The notes beneath the pieces are model-generated. The model was not told where the DNA came from and ran no database searches. It was given only the letters and a program-made list of their open reading frames with translations. From NCBI RefSeq assembly GCF_000772045.1, contig NZ_CP009754.1, positions 5,022,001 through 5,086,000 on the forward strand: 64,000 nucleotides of DNA, given 5' to 3'. Of the stretch, positions 26,363-34,681 are shown piece by piece. The position numbers and the translations under genes are program-made. Source of the DNA: Streptomyces sp. CCM_MD2014. Its GTDB lineage: Bacteria; Actinomycetota; Actinomycetes; Streptomycetales; Streptomycetaceae. Numbering within the stretch: the stretch's first letter is position 1; every line of letters begins with the position of its first letter.

Positions 26363-27445
26363 ATGACCGTTGAGAAGACGCCGTCCGGTTCCGCGGTGGT
26401 GCTGTCCTGGATGCCCGTCGCGGCCATGGCCGTGGTGGCGGTCGTGGACGTCACGGCCGGACCGGGAGTCGGGCTGCTGCCGCTGGTGTCGCTGGGCCCG
26501 GCCTTCGCCGGACTGGTCGGCGGCTGGCGGCGCACCGCGGTGATCGGACTGGCCGCCCTGCTGCTCTGCGTCGGCCTCGGCATGTACAACGGTCTCTTCG
26601 ACCGGCCCCGCGGCTACACCGCGATGATGTCGGTGGCCGGCGTGACCGGCGTCGGCATCGCGGCGGCCGTGATGCGCTCGCGCCGCGAGGCCGAGCTGGC
26701 CAGCGTGCGCTCGATCGCGGAGGTGGCCCAGCGGGTCCTGCTGCGCCCGGTCCCGCTGACCGCGGGCCCGCTGCACGCCGCCGTCTCGTACACCTCGGCG
26801 GTCGCCGAGGCGCGGATCGGCGGCGACCTGTACGAGGTGGTGGCCTCGCCGCACGGCGTCCGGGTGATCGTCGGCGACGTCCAGGGCAAGGGCCTGGCGG
26901 CCGTGGAGACCGCGGCCCGGGTCCTCGGCGCCTTCCGGGAGGCCGCGTACGACGAGAAGGACCTGGTCAAACTGGGGGAGCGGCTCGAGCGCAGCGTCGC
27001 CCGCGAGCTGGAGGACGAGAAGTTCGTCACCGCCGTCCTCGCCGAGATCGGCGACGACCACCGCGTCGTCCTCCTCAACTACGGCCATCCCGCGCCGCTG
27101 CTCGTCCACGGCGACGGCACCGCCGACTTCCCGGAGCCGCCCGCGTACGCCCTCCCGCTGGGCCTGGCCGCGCACGGCGGCCCCGGTCCCGAACCCTTCC
27201 CGGTGCCCTTCCTCCCGGGCGACCAGCTGCTCCTCTACACCGACGGCGTCACGGAGGCCCGCGACGAGCGGGGCGGCTTCTACCCGCTCGCCGAACGCGT
27301 CCACCTCCTCAAGGACCCCGACGCCCACCGCGCCCTGGACGCCCTGCGCGAGGACCTCGTCCGGCATGCGGCGGGACCCCACCACGACGATGCGGCGATG
27401 CTGCTGCTGCGCTACCAGGGCGGGGCCGACGGCGCCCCGGTGTGA
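26363..27445 (+). CDS. Membrane PP2C-type (SpoIIE) serine phosphatase
   Basis: 360 residues from the ATG with GGAG five bases upstream. Three to four hydrophobic helices at about 12-100 anchor it, then a PPM/SpoIIE domain with metal motifs GGDLYEVV (about 154), VGDVQGKG (about 173) and YTDGVTEARDERGG near 295. Such phosphatases dephosphorylate anti-anti-sigma factors and so release stress sigma factors. No PAS, GAF or HATPase domain is fused. The cognate anti-anti-sigma factor is not nearby. Confidence 0.9.
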   Translation: MTVEKTPSGSAVVLSWMPVAAMAVVAVVDVTAGPGVGLLPLVSLGPAFAGLVGGWRRTAVIGLAALLLCVGLGMYNGLFDRPRGYTAMMSVAGVTGVGIAAAVMRSRREAELASVRSIAEVAQRVLLRPVPLTAGPLHAAVSYTSAVAEARIGGDLYEVVASPHGVRVIVGDVQGKGLAAVETAARVLGAFREAAYDEKDLVKLGERLERSVARELEDEKFVTAVLAEIGDDHRVVLLNYGHPAPLLVHGDGTADFPEPPAYALPLGLAAHGGPGPEPFPVPFLPGDQLLLYTDGVTEARDERGGFYPLAERVHLLKDPDAHRALDALREDLVRHAAGPHHDDAAMLLLRYQGGADGAPV

Positions 27446-27451
27446 CGGCGC

Positions 27452-28147
27452 TCAGGCGTGGCGCGAACCGGCGGACGCCATGCCGAGCCAGGTGTGCGGG
27501 TTGCCCTCCCAGCACCAGCCGAGTTTCGGGGCGCGCTTGCTGATCCAGAGCGCCGGGACCCGGCGGTCCCCGCACCGCGAACCGCCCGTGGAGAAGCACT
27601 TGTTCTTCACCAGGATCTCCGGGGCGTGGGTCAGCAGGGCGATTCCCTCCTCGATGGTGAGCAGCGTGCGGCCCCGCCCGGCGAGGGTGGCCATCGCGTC
27701 GCCCGGCACGACCCCGCAGAACTCCTCCCCGCGCTCGACGTCGAAGAGCAGGTGGACACCGTCCGGGCCGGGCGGCCGGGTGTCCTCGGTGGCGACGAAC
27801 CGTTCCAGGGAGCCCGGTTCGAAGCTGCGGTCGACGAACCCGGGCAGCTTGCCGCCCCGCAGCGTGGTCAGCGCCATGGTGGCCTCGATCGGGGCCAGTT
27901 CGCGCCCGACGACCAGGACGAAGGGGACCCGGCCGGTGACCGCGGGGTCGTACGCCGCGTGAGCCTGAGCCCGGGCCGCGGATCCGGTGCGGGCCACGGC
28001 CTCGGCGCGCAGCGGCGCCACCAACTCGGTGAACTGCTCGGGGGAGCGGCCGGACAGCGCCGGGTAGCCGAGCGCGACGAGGGTGCGGACCTGCCGGTCG
28101 AACTCGGTGGCGGCGTCGAGGGCGGGGGAGTGCGTCGAGTCGGTCAA
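27452..28147 (-). CDS. DUF5701-family protein
   Basis: 231 residues read from a TTG at 28147 with GGAAGGA upstream; no ATG or GTG is suitably placed. Recognisable segments are FDRQVRTLVALGYPALSGRS at the start, ELAPIEATMALTTLRGGKLPGFVDRSFEPG in the middle and CFSTGGSRCGDRRVPALWIS near the end. The C-terminal CFSTGGSRCGDRR and GWCWEGNPHTWLG segments hold three cysteines that could bind metal. Function unknown. It converges on the SpoIIE gene and lies 71 bp downstream of vat. Confidence 0.78.
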   Translation of the reverse strand: MTDSTHSPALDAATEFDRQVRTLVALGYPALSGRSPEQFTELVAPLRAEAVARTGSAARAQAHAAYDPAVTGRVPFVLVVGRELAPIEATMALTTLRGGKLPGFVDRSFEPGSLERFVATEDTRPPGPDGVHLLFDVERGEEFCGVVPGDAMATLAGRGRTLLTIEEGIALLTHAPEILVKNKCFSTGGSRCGDRRVPALWISKRAPKLGWCWEGNPHTWLGMASAGSRHA

Positions 28148-28218
28148 GCGGGTGCTTCCTTCCGAGAGGCCTGCGGTGGACCGGCTCGCGGTGCGGCCGG
28201 GGAACGGGGCGGCAGCGG

Positions 28219-28905
28219 TCAGGGGAGCTCCTTCCTCGCGACGGCCTCGATCTCGGCGGGGGTGCCCGACATGATCGTCCGCACATGGCGGGTGACCAGC
28301 TCGACCGGCCAGTCCCACCACGCGGCCCGTCGCAGCCGCGCGACGTCCTCGGCGTCGTACCGGGCCCGGATGGGCCGGGCCGGGTTGCCGCCGACCACGG
28401 TGTACGGCGGTACGTCGGCGGTGACGAGCGACCCGGCGGCGATGATCGCGCCGTCCCCGATGCGCACGCCGGGCATGACGGTGGCGCCGTAGCCGAACCA
28501 CACGTCGTTGCCGACGACGGTGTCGCCGCGGCTGGGCATGCCGGTGACCAGGTCGAGCGTGGCCTCGCCCCAGGCGCCGCCGAACATGGTGAACGGGAAC
28601 GTCGACACGCCCATGGTGGGGTGCTCGGCCCCGGCCATCAGGAACCGGGTGCCGGTCGCGATCGCGCAGTACTTGCCGATGACCAGCCGCTCGGGACCGT
28701 AGGCGTAGAGCACGTTGCGGGTCTCGAAGGCGGTGGCGTCGTCGGGATCGTCGTAGTAGGTGAAGTCGCCCACCTGGATGCGCTCGTCGGTGACGAGGGG
28801 CTTGAGGAGGACGACGCGCGGGTGCTGCGCGAGGGGGTGCAGCACCCCGGAGTCGGGAACGGAGCCGGGGGCGGGCACGGTGCCGTCGGGCGTGGGGTCG
28901 GTCAA
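28219..28905 (-). CDS. vat: Streptogramin A (Vat-like) O-acetyltransferase
   Basis: 228 residues from a TTG whose last two bases share the stop of the upstream vgb gene (TTGA), with GAGG upstream. Left-handed beta-helix hexapeptide repeats are clear (NDVWFGYGATVMPGVRIGDG, IIAAGSLVTADVPPYTVVGG) and the family catalytic His lies in AGAEHPTMGVSTFPF. Vat enzymes acetylate the hydroxyl of group A streptogramins such as virginiamycin M1. General xenobiotic acetyltransferases share the fold, but pairing with vgb favours streptogramin resistance. Cytoplasmic trimer expected. Confidence 0.87.
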   Translation of the reverse strand: MTDPTPDGTVPAPGSVPDSGVLHPLAQHPRVVLLKPLVTDERIQVGDFTYYDDPDDATAFETRNVLYAYGPERLVIGKYCAIATGTRFLMAGAEHPTMGVSTFPFTMFGGAWGEATLDLVTGMPSRGDTVVGNDVWFGYGATVMPGVRIGDGAIIAAGSLVTADVPPYTVVGGNPARPIRARYDAEDVARLRRAAWWDWPVELVTRHVRTIMSGTPAEIEAVARKELP

Positions 28906-29801
28906 GGCCGGACCTCGATTCTGGCCAGGGAGCCGGTTTCCAGGGCGCACCACAGGGCGCCGTCGTGTGCGGTGATGCCGTGCGGTTCGCAGTCGGTGCG
29001 GGAGAGCGGGTACGAGCTGACGTGACCGTCGACGGTGATCCGGCCGACCCGGCCGCCGCCCCACTCGGTGAACCACAGTGCGCCGTCCGGCCCCGCCGTC
29101 ACCGCGTGCGGCCTGGCCGCGGGGTCCGGCAGCGGGTACTCGGTGACGGCGCCGTCCACCGTGATCCGGCCGATCCGCCCGGCCCCGATCTCGGTGAACC
29201 ACAGGGCGCCGTCGGGACCCGCGGCGATGCCCACCGGGCCGGCGCCTTCCGTCGGCAGCGGGTACGCCGTGCCGTGGCCGTCGGTGGTCAGGCGTCCGAC
29301 GGCGTTGCCCTGGTTGAGCGTGCACCACAGGGCGCCGTCCGGACCGGTCGTCAGGGCGGACGGGAAGGCTCCGGGCGCCGGATACTCGGTGACCTCGCCG
29401 TCCACGGTGACGCGGCCGACGCGGTCTGCCGAGGAGAGCGTGAACCACAGCGCCCCGTCGGGTCCCGCAGTGATCCCGAACGGCCCGCCCTCGGGCGTGC
29501 GGGGCGCGAAGGACGAGTAGGCGCCCTCGGGGGTGAGCCGGCCGATGCGGTGCGCCCGGTACTCGGTGAACCACAGCGCGCCGTCGGGTCCCGCCGTGAT
29601 CACGGTCGGTCCGTCGCCGACCGGGTGGACGGTGACATGCCCGTCGTCCGGGTCCCTGCGGGCGACGGCGCCCCGGTGGACGAGGGTGAACCACAGGGCG
29701 CCGTCCGGTCCTTCGGTGAGCGCGTAGGGACCGGCGTCCGCGTCGCTCACGGTGAACTCCCGTACGGAGTCGGTGTCGTACCTCTCGTTGAATTCGTTCA
29801 T
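28902..29801 (-). CDS. vgb: Virginiamycin B lyase (Vgb)
   Basis: 299 residues folding as a seven-bladed propeller: the phrase GPDGALWFT or GPDGALWCT recurs six times about 42 residues apart, with DGALWCALE as the last blade. Vgb linearises group B streptogramins by cleaving the ester bond through Mg2+-dependent elimination, without water. The late His residues in RPHAVTAGPDG and EPHGITAHDG match the active-site region. Translationally coupled to vat, so the pair covers both streptogramin components. Divergent from a TetR gene. Confidence 0.92.
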   Translation of the reverse strand: MNEFNERYDTDSVREFTVSDADAGPYALTEGPDGALWFTLVHRGAVARRDPDDGHVTVHPVGDGPTVITAGPDGALWFTEYRAHRIGRLTPEGAYSSFAPRTPEGGPFGITAGPDGALWFTLSSADRVGRVTVDGEVTEYPAPGAFPSALTTGPDGALWCTLNQGNAVGRLTTDGHGTAYPLPTEGAGPVGIAAGPDGALWFTEIGAGRIGRITVDGAVTEYPLPDPAARPHAVTAGPDGALWFTEWGGGRVGRITVDGHVSSYPLSRTDCEPHGITAHDGALWCALETGSLARIEVRP

Positions 29802-29871
29802 CGAGAGTAACCTTACCCACAGACGACTCTTCCAATCAACATAAAAATACTACCGAGGTAAGATTCTCGCC
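29802..29871. promoter_or_regulatory. Divergent vgb/TetR promoter region with short dyads
   Basis: Only 70 bp separate the two start codons, and the central part is A/T-rich for this genome. GTAACCTTAC (29807-29816) and TACCGAGGTA (29851-29860) are small dyads sharing GTAAG/TACC-type halves near each gene; they are candidates for TetR binding that would control both directions. Confidence 0.5.
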
Positions 29872-30534
29872 ATGGACCTGAACGACACCCCGGCGGCCCC
29901 GGCGCTCGGCCTGCGCGAGGCCAAGAAGCGCGAGACGCGGCAGCTGATCTCCGACCACGCCACCAGGCTGTTCATCGAGCGCGGCTTCGAGCACACGACG
30001 ATCGCCGAGATCGCCGACGCCGCCCGCGTCGCCAAGAAGACGGTGACGAACTACTTCCCGCGCAAGGAGGACCTCGCCCTGGACCACCAGGACGAGTTCG
30101 TCGCCGCCCTGGCCGCCACCGTGACGGCCCGCGGAACCGGCGAGACGCCCCTGACCGCCCTGCGCCACGCCTTCCTGGCCGCCGTGGCGGCCCAGGACCC
30201 GGTCGCGGGCTTCGCCGGCGAGGCCTTCACCCGCATGATCGCCGAGAGCCCCACCCTCACCTCGTGCCTGCGCGGCCTCCACGACCGGCGGGAGGAGGCA
30301 CTCACCGCGGCCCTGGCCGACACGACCGGCACCCCGCGCGACGACATCACCCCCCGTACGGCCGCGGCTCTGCTCGGCGGGGTCCACCGCGTCCTGTTCG
30401 ACCGCATCCAGGAACTGACCCTCTCGGGACACCCCAACCCGCGGATCGCCGAGGTGCTGGCCCAGGAGGCGCCCCGCGCCTTCGACCTGCTGACCCCGGC
30501 CCTCGCGGAGTACGGGCGCCGCGCCCAGGCGTAG
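29872..30534 (+). CDS. TetR-family repressor, likely of the streptogramin-resistance genes
   Basis: 220 residues. TetR helix-turn-helix at about 15-65 (TRQLISDHATRLFIERGFEHTTIAEIADAARVAKKTVTNYFPRKEDL in four motifs). The C-terminal half is helical and variable, the ligand pocket. Its position between vgb-vat and an exporter parallels VarR, the virginiamycin-responsive repressor of varS; that parallel is inference. Confidence 0.88.
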   Translation: MDLNDTPAAPALGLREAKKRETRQLISDHATRLFIERGFEHTTIAEIADAARVAKKTVTNYFPRKEDLALDHQDEFVAALAATVTARGTGETPLTALRHAFLAAVAAQDPVAGFAGEAFTRMIAESPTLTSCLRGLHDRREEALTAALADTTGTPRDDITPRTAAALLGGVHRVLFDRIQELTLSGHPNPRIAEVLAQEAPRAFDLLTPALAEYGRRAQA

Positions 30535-30625
30535 CCCAAGAGGGCCGTACGGGGCCGCGCCGCCGGACGACGGTGCCGTCCGGCGTCCGCGTGCGCGGTC
30601 ACCGGCGCGGGCGCAGACTGGCCGG

Positions 30626-32287
30626 GTGAGCGGAACGCACACGGAGCGGGACCCGGGCACGCCCGAGGCCGGTCGCCGCGCCCCCTCCCAGTCGCTGGCC
30701 CTCGCCGCCATGATGTTCGCGGTGGCGATGACGTTCATCGACCAGACGATCGTGTCGATCGCCGCCCCCGACATCGTGTCCGAACTCGGCCTGTCGGCCT
30801 CGGGCATGCAGTGGGTGATCAACGCCTACCTGCTGTCCCTGGCCGCCTTCTTCGCCCTCGGCGGACGCCTGGCGGACCTGTGGGGCCCACGCCGCGTGGT
30901 CGTGCTCGGCACCCTCGTCTTCGTCGTCTCCTCGGTCCTGTGCGGCTGCGTCCCCTCCGGCGACTACGCGCTGACCTGGCTCATCGTCTTCCGCGCCACC
31001 CAGGGCCTGGGCGCCGCGCTGCTCTTCCCGGCCGCGCTGGCCGTGGTCGTCGCGGTGTTCCCGGTCGAGCGCCGGGGCCGCGCGCTCGCCCTCTTCTTCG
31101 GCCTCACCGGCGCCCTGACCGCCGTGGGCCCGCTCCTCGGCGGCTGGCTCACCGCGTGGACCTGGCGGGCGATCTTCTGGGTCAACGTCCCCGTGGCGAT
31201 CGCGGCGCTGGTCCTGACCGCACTGGCCGGCATCCCCGACCGCCGGCGCGAGGAGCCGCTGGACGTGAAGGGCGCCCTGCTGATCGTCGCCGGCATGGGG
31301 CTGAGCGTGCTGGGCTTCCAGCAGTCGGCGGCCTGGGGCTGGGACAACGCGGCGACCTGGGTCTGCATCGCGGGCGGCCTCGCGATCCTCTGCGCCTTCT
31401 GCCGCTACGAACTGCGCACCCGTCACCCCCTGGTCAACCTCGCGGTCTTCCGCGACCGCGCCTTCACCGTGGACGCGCTGGTGCTCTTCTTCGCCATGCT
31501 GGCGTTCGTCCCGCTGTTCTTCTTCGCCTCCGTCTACGCCCAGGTCTCGCTCAGCGCGTCACCCAACCAGGCCGCCCTCTACCTGCTGTACTTCTTCGCC
31601 GGGTTCGCCATCGCCTCCCAGTGGGGCGGCCGCATCCTCGACAAGCGGGGCGCCCGCCCGGCGATGCGGATCGGGTGCGCCCTGGGTGCCGTCGGCTTCG
31701 CGCTGTGGGCCGGCAAGCTCACCGACCTGTCGATGCACGACCAGTGGCCCTACGCCGCCCTCGCCGGCGCGGGCATCGGCTTCGTCCTCGCCCCCGCCTC
31801 GACGGACGCCGTCAACCGCTCGATCGACTCCTCCTACGGCGAGGTCACCGGCATCACCCAGACCGTCCGCAACTACGCCGCCAGCGTCGGCCTGGCCGTC
31901 TTCGGCACCCTCCTGACGCACTCCATGACCGACCGGGTCGAACAGACCCTGCGCACCCGCGGAGTACCGCCGGACGCCCAGCGGCCCATGGCCCGGGACG
32001 TCACCGAGGCGATCACCGGCAACGCGGACACCCGCACCCCGACGGGCGACGGCCCGGCCCAGACCGCCATGCGGGAGGCGATGCCCGCCATCCGCCTCGA
32101 CTTCGCCGAGGCCAACCAGTGGGTCTTCTACGGCATGGCAGTCGCCCTCGCCATCGGCTACTTCTGCGCGCTGCGCCACCCGGGCGGCCGGGCACAGGAC
32201 CGCGACGCGCACCCGGACCGGGCGGCCGGCACGCACCCGCCCACCCCCGCCCGGCCGGTCACCGGTCCTCACGACGCCGGGAGTTGA
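30626..32287 (+). CDS. DHA2-type MFS multidrug exporter (Ptr/VarS-like)
   Basis: 553 residues from a GTG, with 14 hydrophobic helices. DHA2 motifs: DQTIVSIAAPDIVSELGLS in helix 1, WVINAYLLSLAAFFALGGRLADLWGPR (motif A region) and a long loop before the last helix. Drug:H+ antiporters of this type confer resistance to streptogramins, puromycin and others. It follows the TetR gene by 91 bp in the same direction. Its last 29 bases overlap the convergent ECF42 gene. Confidence 0.9.
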   Translation: MSGTHTERDPGTPEAGRRAPSQSLALAAMMFAVAMTFIDQTIVSIAAPDIVSELGLSASGMQWVINAYLLSLAAFFALGGRLADLWGPRRVVVLGTLVFVVSSVLCGCVPSGDYALTWLIVFRATQGLGAALLFPAALAVVVAVFPVERRGRALALFFGLTGALTAVGPLLGGWLTAWTWRAIFWVNVPVAIAALVLTALAGIPDRRREEPLDVKGALLIVAGMGLSVLGFQQSAAWGWDNAATWVCIAGGLAILCAFCRYELRTRHPLVNLAVFRDRAFTVDALVLFFAMLAFVPLFFFASVYAQVSLSASPNQAALYLLYFFAGFAIASQWGGRILDKRGARPAMRIGCALGAVGFALWAGKLTDLSMHDQWPYAALAGAGIGFVLAPASTDAVNRSIDSSYGEVTGITQTVRNYAASVGLAVFGTLLTHSMTDRVEQTLRTRGVPPDAQRPMARDVTEAITGNADTRTPTGDGPAQTAMREAMPAIRLDFAEANQWVFYGMAVALAIGYFCALRHPGGRAQDRDAHPDRAAGTHPPTPARPVTGPHDAGS

Positions 32288-33467
32288 GGCGCGCGGCCCG
32301 ACGCGTCAGATGGTCGCGCTCGGCGAGGTCGGTCGCCTTGCGGGCCGCCTCGGCGTACAGCCGCGCCGCCCGGTCCAGGTCGCCGTCGCGCTCGTGCAGG
32401 TACGCCGCCACCGCCGCGTACCGGGGCAGCGCCTCGTCCAGCCCGGCGAGCGCGGCCAGACCGGCCCGCGGCCCGTCGGCCTCCCCGACGGCCACCGCGC
32501 GGTTGAGCCGTACGACGGGACTGCCGGTCAGGCGGGCCAGCTCGTCGTACCACTCCACGATCTGCACCCAGTCGGTCTCCGCGGCGGTGGGCGCGTCGGC
32601 GTGCAGGGCGGCGATCGCGGCCTGCGCCTGGAACTCGCCCAGCCGGTCCCGGGCGAGCGCCGCCTGCAAAATCGCCACCCCTTCGGCGATCGACGCGGTG
32701 TCCCACCGGCCGCGGTCCTGCTCGGCGAGCGGCACCAGGCTGCCGTCGGGCGCGGTCCGCGCCGCGCGCCGCGCGTGGTGGAGCAGCATCAGCGCGAGCA
32801 GCCCCGCCACCTCGGGGTGGTCGACGGAGGCCGCGAGCTGCCGGGTGAGCCGGATGGCCTCCGCGGCCAGGTCGACGTCGCCGGAGTAGCCCTCGTTGAA
32901 GACCAGGTAGAGCACGCGCAGCACGGTGGCGACATCACCGGGCCGGTCGAACCGGACACCGGACACGGTGCGCTTGGCCCGGCTGATCCGCTGCGCCATC
33001 GTCGCCTCGGGCACCAGGTACGCCCGGGCGATCTGCCGGGTGGTCAGCCCGCCGACGGCGCGCAGGGTGAGCGCGACCGCCGAGGACGGGGTCAGCGAGG
33101 GATGCGCGCACAGGAAGTACAGCTGGAGCGTGTCGTCCACGTCCGGGGCGGGCCCGGGCGCCGGCTCCTCCTCGACGCGGTCCTCGCGCCGACGGCGGGC
33201 GGTGTCGGCGCGGGCCGCGTCCAGGAACCGCCGCCAGGCCACGGTGACCAGCCAGCCCTTGGGGTCCCGCGGCGGGTCGTCCGCCCATCCGCGGACCGCC
33301 TCGACCAGTGCCTCCTGGACCGCGTCCTCGGCCGCCGCGAAGTCGGCTCCGCGGCGGACGAGAACGGTCAGCACGCTCGGCGTGAGGCTCCGGATCAGGG
33401 CCTCGTCCATCGGAGCCTTGTTCGTCGGAGCCTTGTCCGTCGGAGCTTCGTCCATCGGCGAGGTCAC
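32259..33467 (-). CDS. ECF42-group sigma factor with C-terminal TPR-like extension
   Basis: 402 residues from a GTG whose last bases overlap the stop of the DGPF gene (GTGA). The N-terminus repeats a short D/EKAPxN/DKAP-like stretch, then sigma2 (AAEDAVQEALVEAVRGW, WLVTVAWRRFLD) and sigma4 (GLTTRQIARAYLVPEATMAQRISRAK). The last 200 residues (YLVFNEGYSGD onwards) are the helical SnoaL-free TPR domain typical of ECF42. The group needs this domain for activity, has no classical anti-sigma factor and is linked to DGPF proteins, as here. Confidence 0.9.
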   Translation of the reverse strand: MTSPMDEAPTDKAPTNKAPMDEALIRSLTPSVLTVLVRRGADFAAAEDAVQEALVEAVRGWADDPPRDPKGWLVTVAWRRFLDAARADTARRRREDRVEEEPAPGPAPDVDDTLQLYFLCAHPSLTPSSAVALTLRAVGGLTTRQIARAYLVPEATMAQRISRAKRTVSGVRFDRPGDVATVLRVLYLVFNEGYSGDVDLAAEAIRLTRQLAASVDHPEVAGLLALMLLHHARRAARTAPDGSLVPLAEQDRGRWDTASIAEGVAILQAALARDRLGEFQAQAAIAALHADAPTAAETDWVQIVEWYDELARLTGSPVVRLNRAVAVGEADGPRAGLAALAGLDEALPRYAAVAAYLHERDGDLDRAARLYAEAARKATDLAERDHLTRRAARLNSRRREDR

Positions 33468-33874
33468 TCCGTGACGGTCGGGTGGTGCTCGCCCATGAAC
33501 GGACGCAGCTCCAGCCACTCGTGGATCGGCCTCCCGCCCGCCCCCGGGGCGGCCGACAGCTCCCCGGCCAGCTCGACGGCGCGCTCGTAGGTGTCGACGT
33601 CGATCACCATCCAGCCGGCGATGAGGTCCTTGGTCTCGGCGAACGGCCCGTCGGTGACCGGCGGCTTCCCCTCCCCGTCGTAGCGCACCCAGGTGCCCTC
33701 GGGAGCGAGCGCCTGCCCGTCGACGAACTCGCCGGTCTTCTCGAGCCGGGCGGCGAAGTCGTTCATGTACTGCATGTGCGCGGAGATCTCGTCCGGCGTC
33801 CACCGGTCCATGGGCACGTTGTTGACCGGTGCCGGGGCGCCTCGGTAGTGCTTGAGCAGCAGGTACTTGGCCAT
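33464..33874 (-). CDS. DGPF (YCII-related) domain protein, partner of ECF42
   Basis: 136 residues with the eponymous DGPF in PPVTDGPFAETKDLIAGW and the N-terminal MAKYLLLKHYRG strand. YCII-related proteins are small ferredoxin-fold dimers. DGPF genes are the usual targets and neighbours of ECF42 sigma factors; role in the cell is unknown. First gene of a two-gene operon with the sigma factor, start codon preceded by GAGG. A promoter matching the ECF42 pattern lies 56 bp upstream. Confidence 0.92.
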   Translation of the reverse strand: MAKYLLLKHYRGAPAPVNNVPMDRWTPDEISAHMQYMNDFAARLEKTGEFVDGQALAPEGTWVRYDGEGKPPVTDGPFAETKDLIAGWMVIDVDTYERAVELAGELSAAPGAGGRPIHEWLELRPFMGEHHPTVTE

Positions 33875-33929
33875 GATGCGTCGTCTCCTCGGTGCTGGTG
33901 CGGCCCATTGTGGCCGCCTTCACCCCTGG

Positions 33930-33956
33930 GACGGAGCCGTACGCGGTTTCTCGACA
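33930..33956 (-). promoter_or_regulatory. Candidate ECF42 promoter
   Basis: On the minus strand, TGTCGA (33956-33951), 17 bases, then CGTC (33933-33930). Known ECF42 targets use a TGTCGA -35 box and a CGA/TC -10 box. It would make the DGPF-sigma operon self-activating. Confidence 0.68.
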
Positions 33957-33968
33957 CGGCGGAGGACG

Positions 33969-34565
33969 TCAGGCGGAAGATTTTTCCTGCGCGTCCCTCA
34001 GGACCCCTTCCACGCCGTGCAGGAAGGTCTCGGAGACCAGCTCAGGGTCGAAGAGGCACCCCGCCGCCATCGCACCGTCCCGGAGCATGACGAAGTGGCG
34101 CCCGGCGGCCTCGCCGTCACCGCCGCCGGCCCGCGCCAGCAGCTCCGTGACGGTGTCCAGGAACCACTGCCGGTGCGCCAGTACGGCCCGGTGCACCGGG
34201 TGGGCGGGGTCCGGGTACTCGGCCACGGCGTTGAGAAAGGCACAGCCGCGGAAACCGGGAGACCTGATCCCGTCGACGATGGACCGCGCGACGGCCCGGA
34301 CCTGCCCGGCGGCCGAGTCGGTACTGCCCCTGGCCGCGGCCACCTGCCCGCGGATCCCCCGGTCGGCCTGGTCGAGGTAGGCGAGGATGAGGTCTTCCTT
34401 GCCCGAGAAGTGGCGGTACAGCGTGGCCCGGGTGACCTGCGCCTCCGCGGTGATCCGGTCGATGCCGACGGAGTGGATGCCCTCCGCGTAGAAGATCCTC
34501 GTGGCGGTGCCGAGCAGCCGGTCTCGCGCTTCGGAGGGGTTGCGGGCTTCTGTGCTCGGGCTCAT
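33969..34565 (-). CDS. TetR-family repressor
   Basis: 198 residues. HTH at about 15-60 (DRLLGTATRIFYAEGIHSVG, VTRATLYRHFSGKEDL). The helical C-terminal half has HRAVLAHRQWFLDTVTELLAR. Divergent from a DUF308/HdeD-like membrane gene 116 bp away; that gap holds a perfect 14-bp inverted repeat (34593-34660), the likely operator for both genes. Confidence 0.88.
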   Translation of the reverse strand: MSPSTEARNPSEARDRLLGTATRIFYAEGIHSVGIDRITAEAQVTRATLYRHFSGKEDLILAYLDQADRGIRGQVAAARGSTDSAAGQVRAVARSIVDGIRSPGFRGCAFLNAVAEYPDPAHPVHRAVLAHRQWFLDTVTELLARAGGGDGEAAGRHFVMLRDGAMAAGCLFDPELVSETFLHGVEGVLRDAQEKSSA

Positions 34566-34592
34566 GGATCCACCGTATCAAGGCGGCGAGGT

Positions 34593-34660
34593 AGAACGTT
34601 CGGTCTTGACAGCGGAGGCGGGGAGGCCCTTGACTGCATCACAACGAGACCGAACGTTCT
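34593..34660. promoter_or_regulatory. TetR operator pair
   Basis: AGAACGTTCGGTCT (34593-34606) is repeated in inverted orientation at 34647-34660. Each copy contains the dyad GAACGTTC. The pair lies between the divergent TetR and membrane-protein genes. Confidence 0.75.
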
Positions 34661-34681
34661 CCCTCACGAAGGGCCACTCCC

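Noticed and set aside
28219..32287. Part of a streptogramin biosynthetic cluster
   Set aside because: No NRPS, PKS or tailoring genes within the window on either side.
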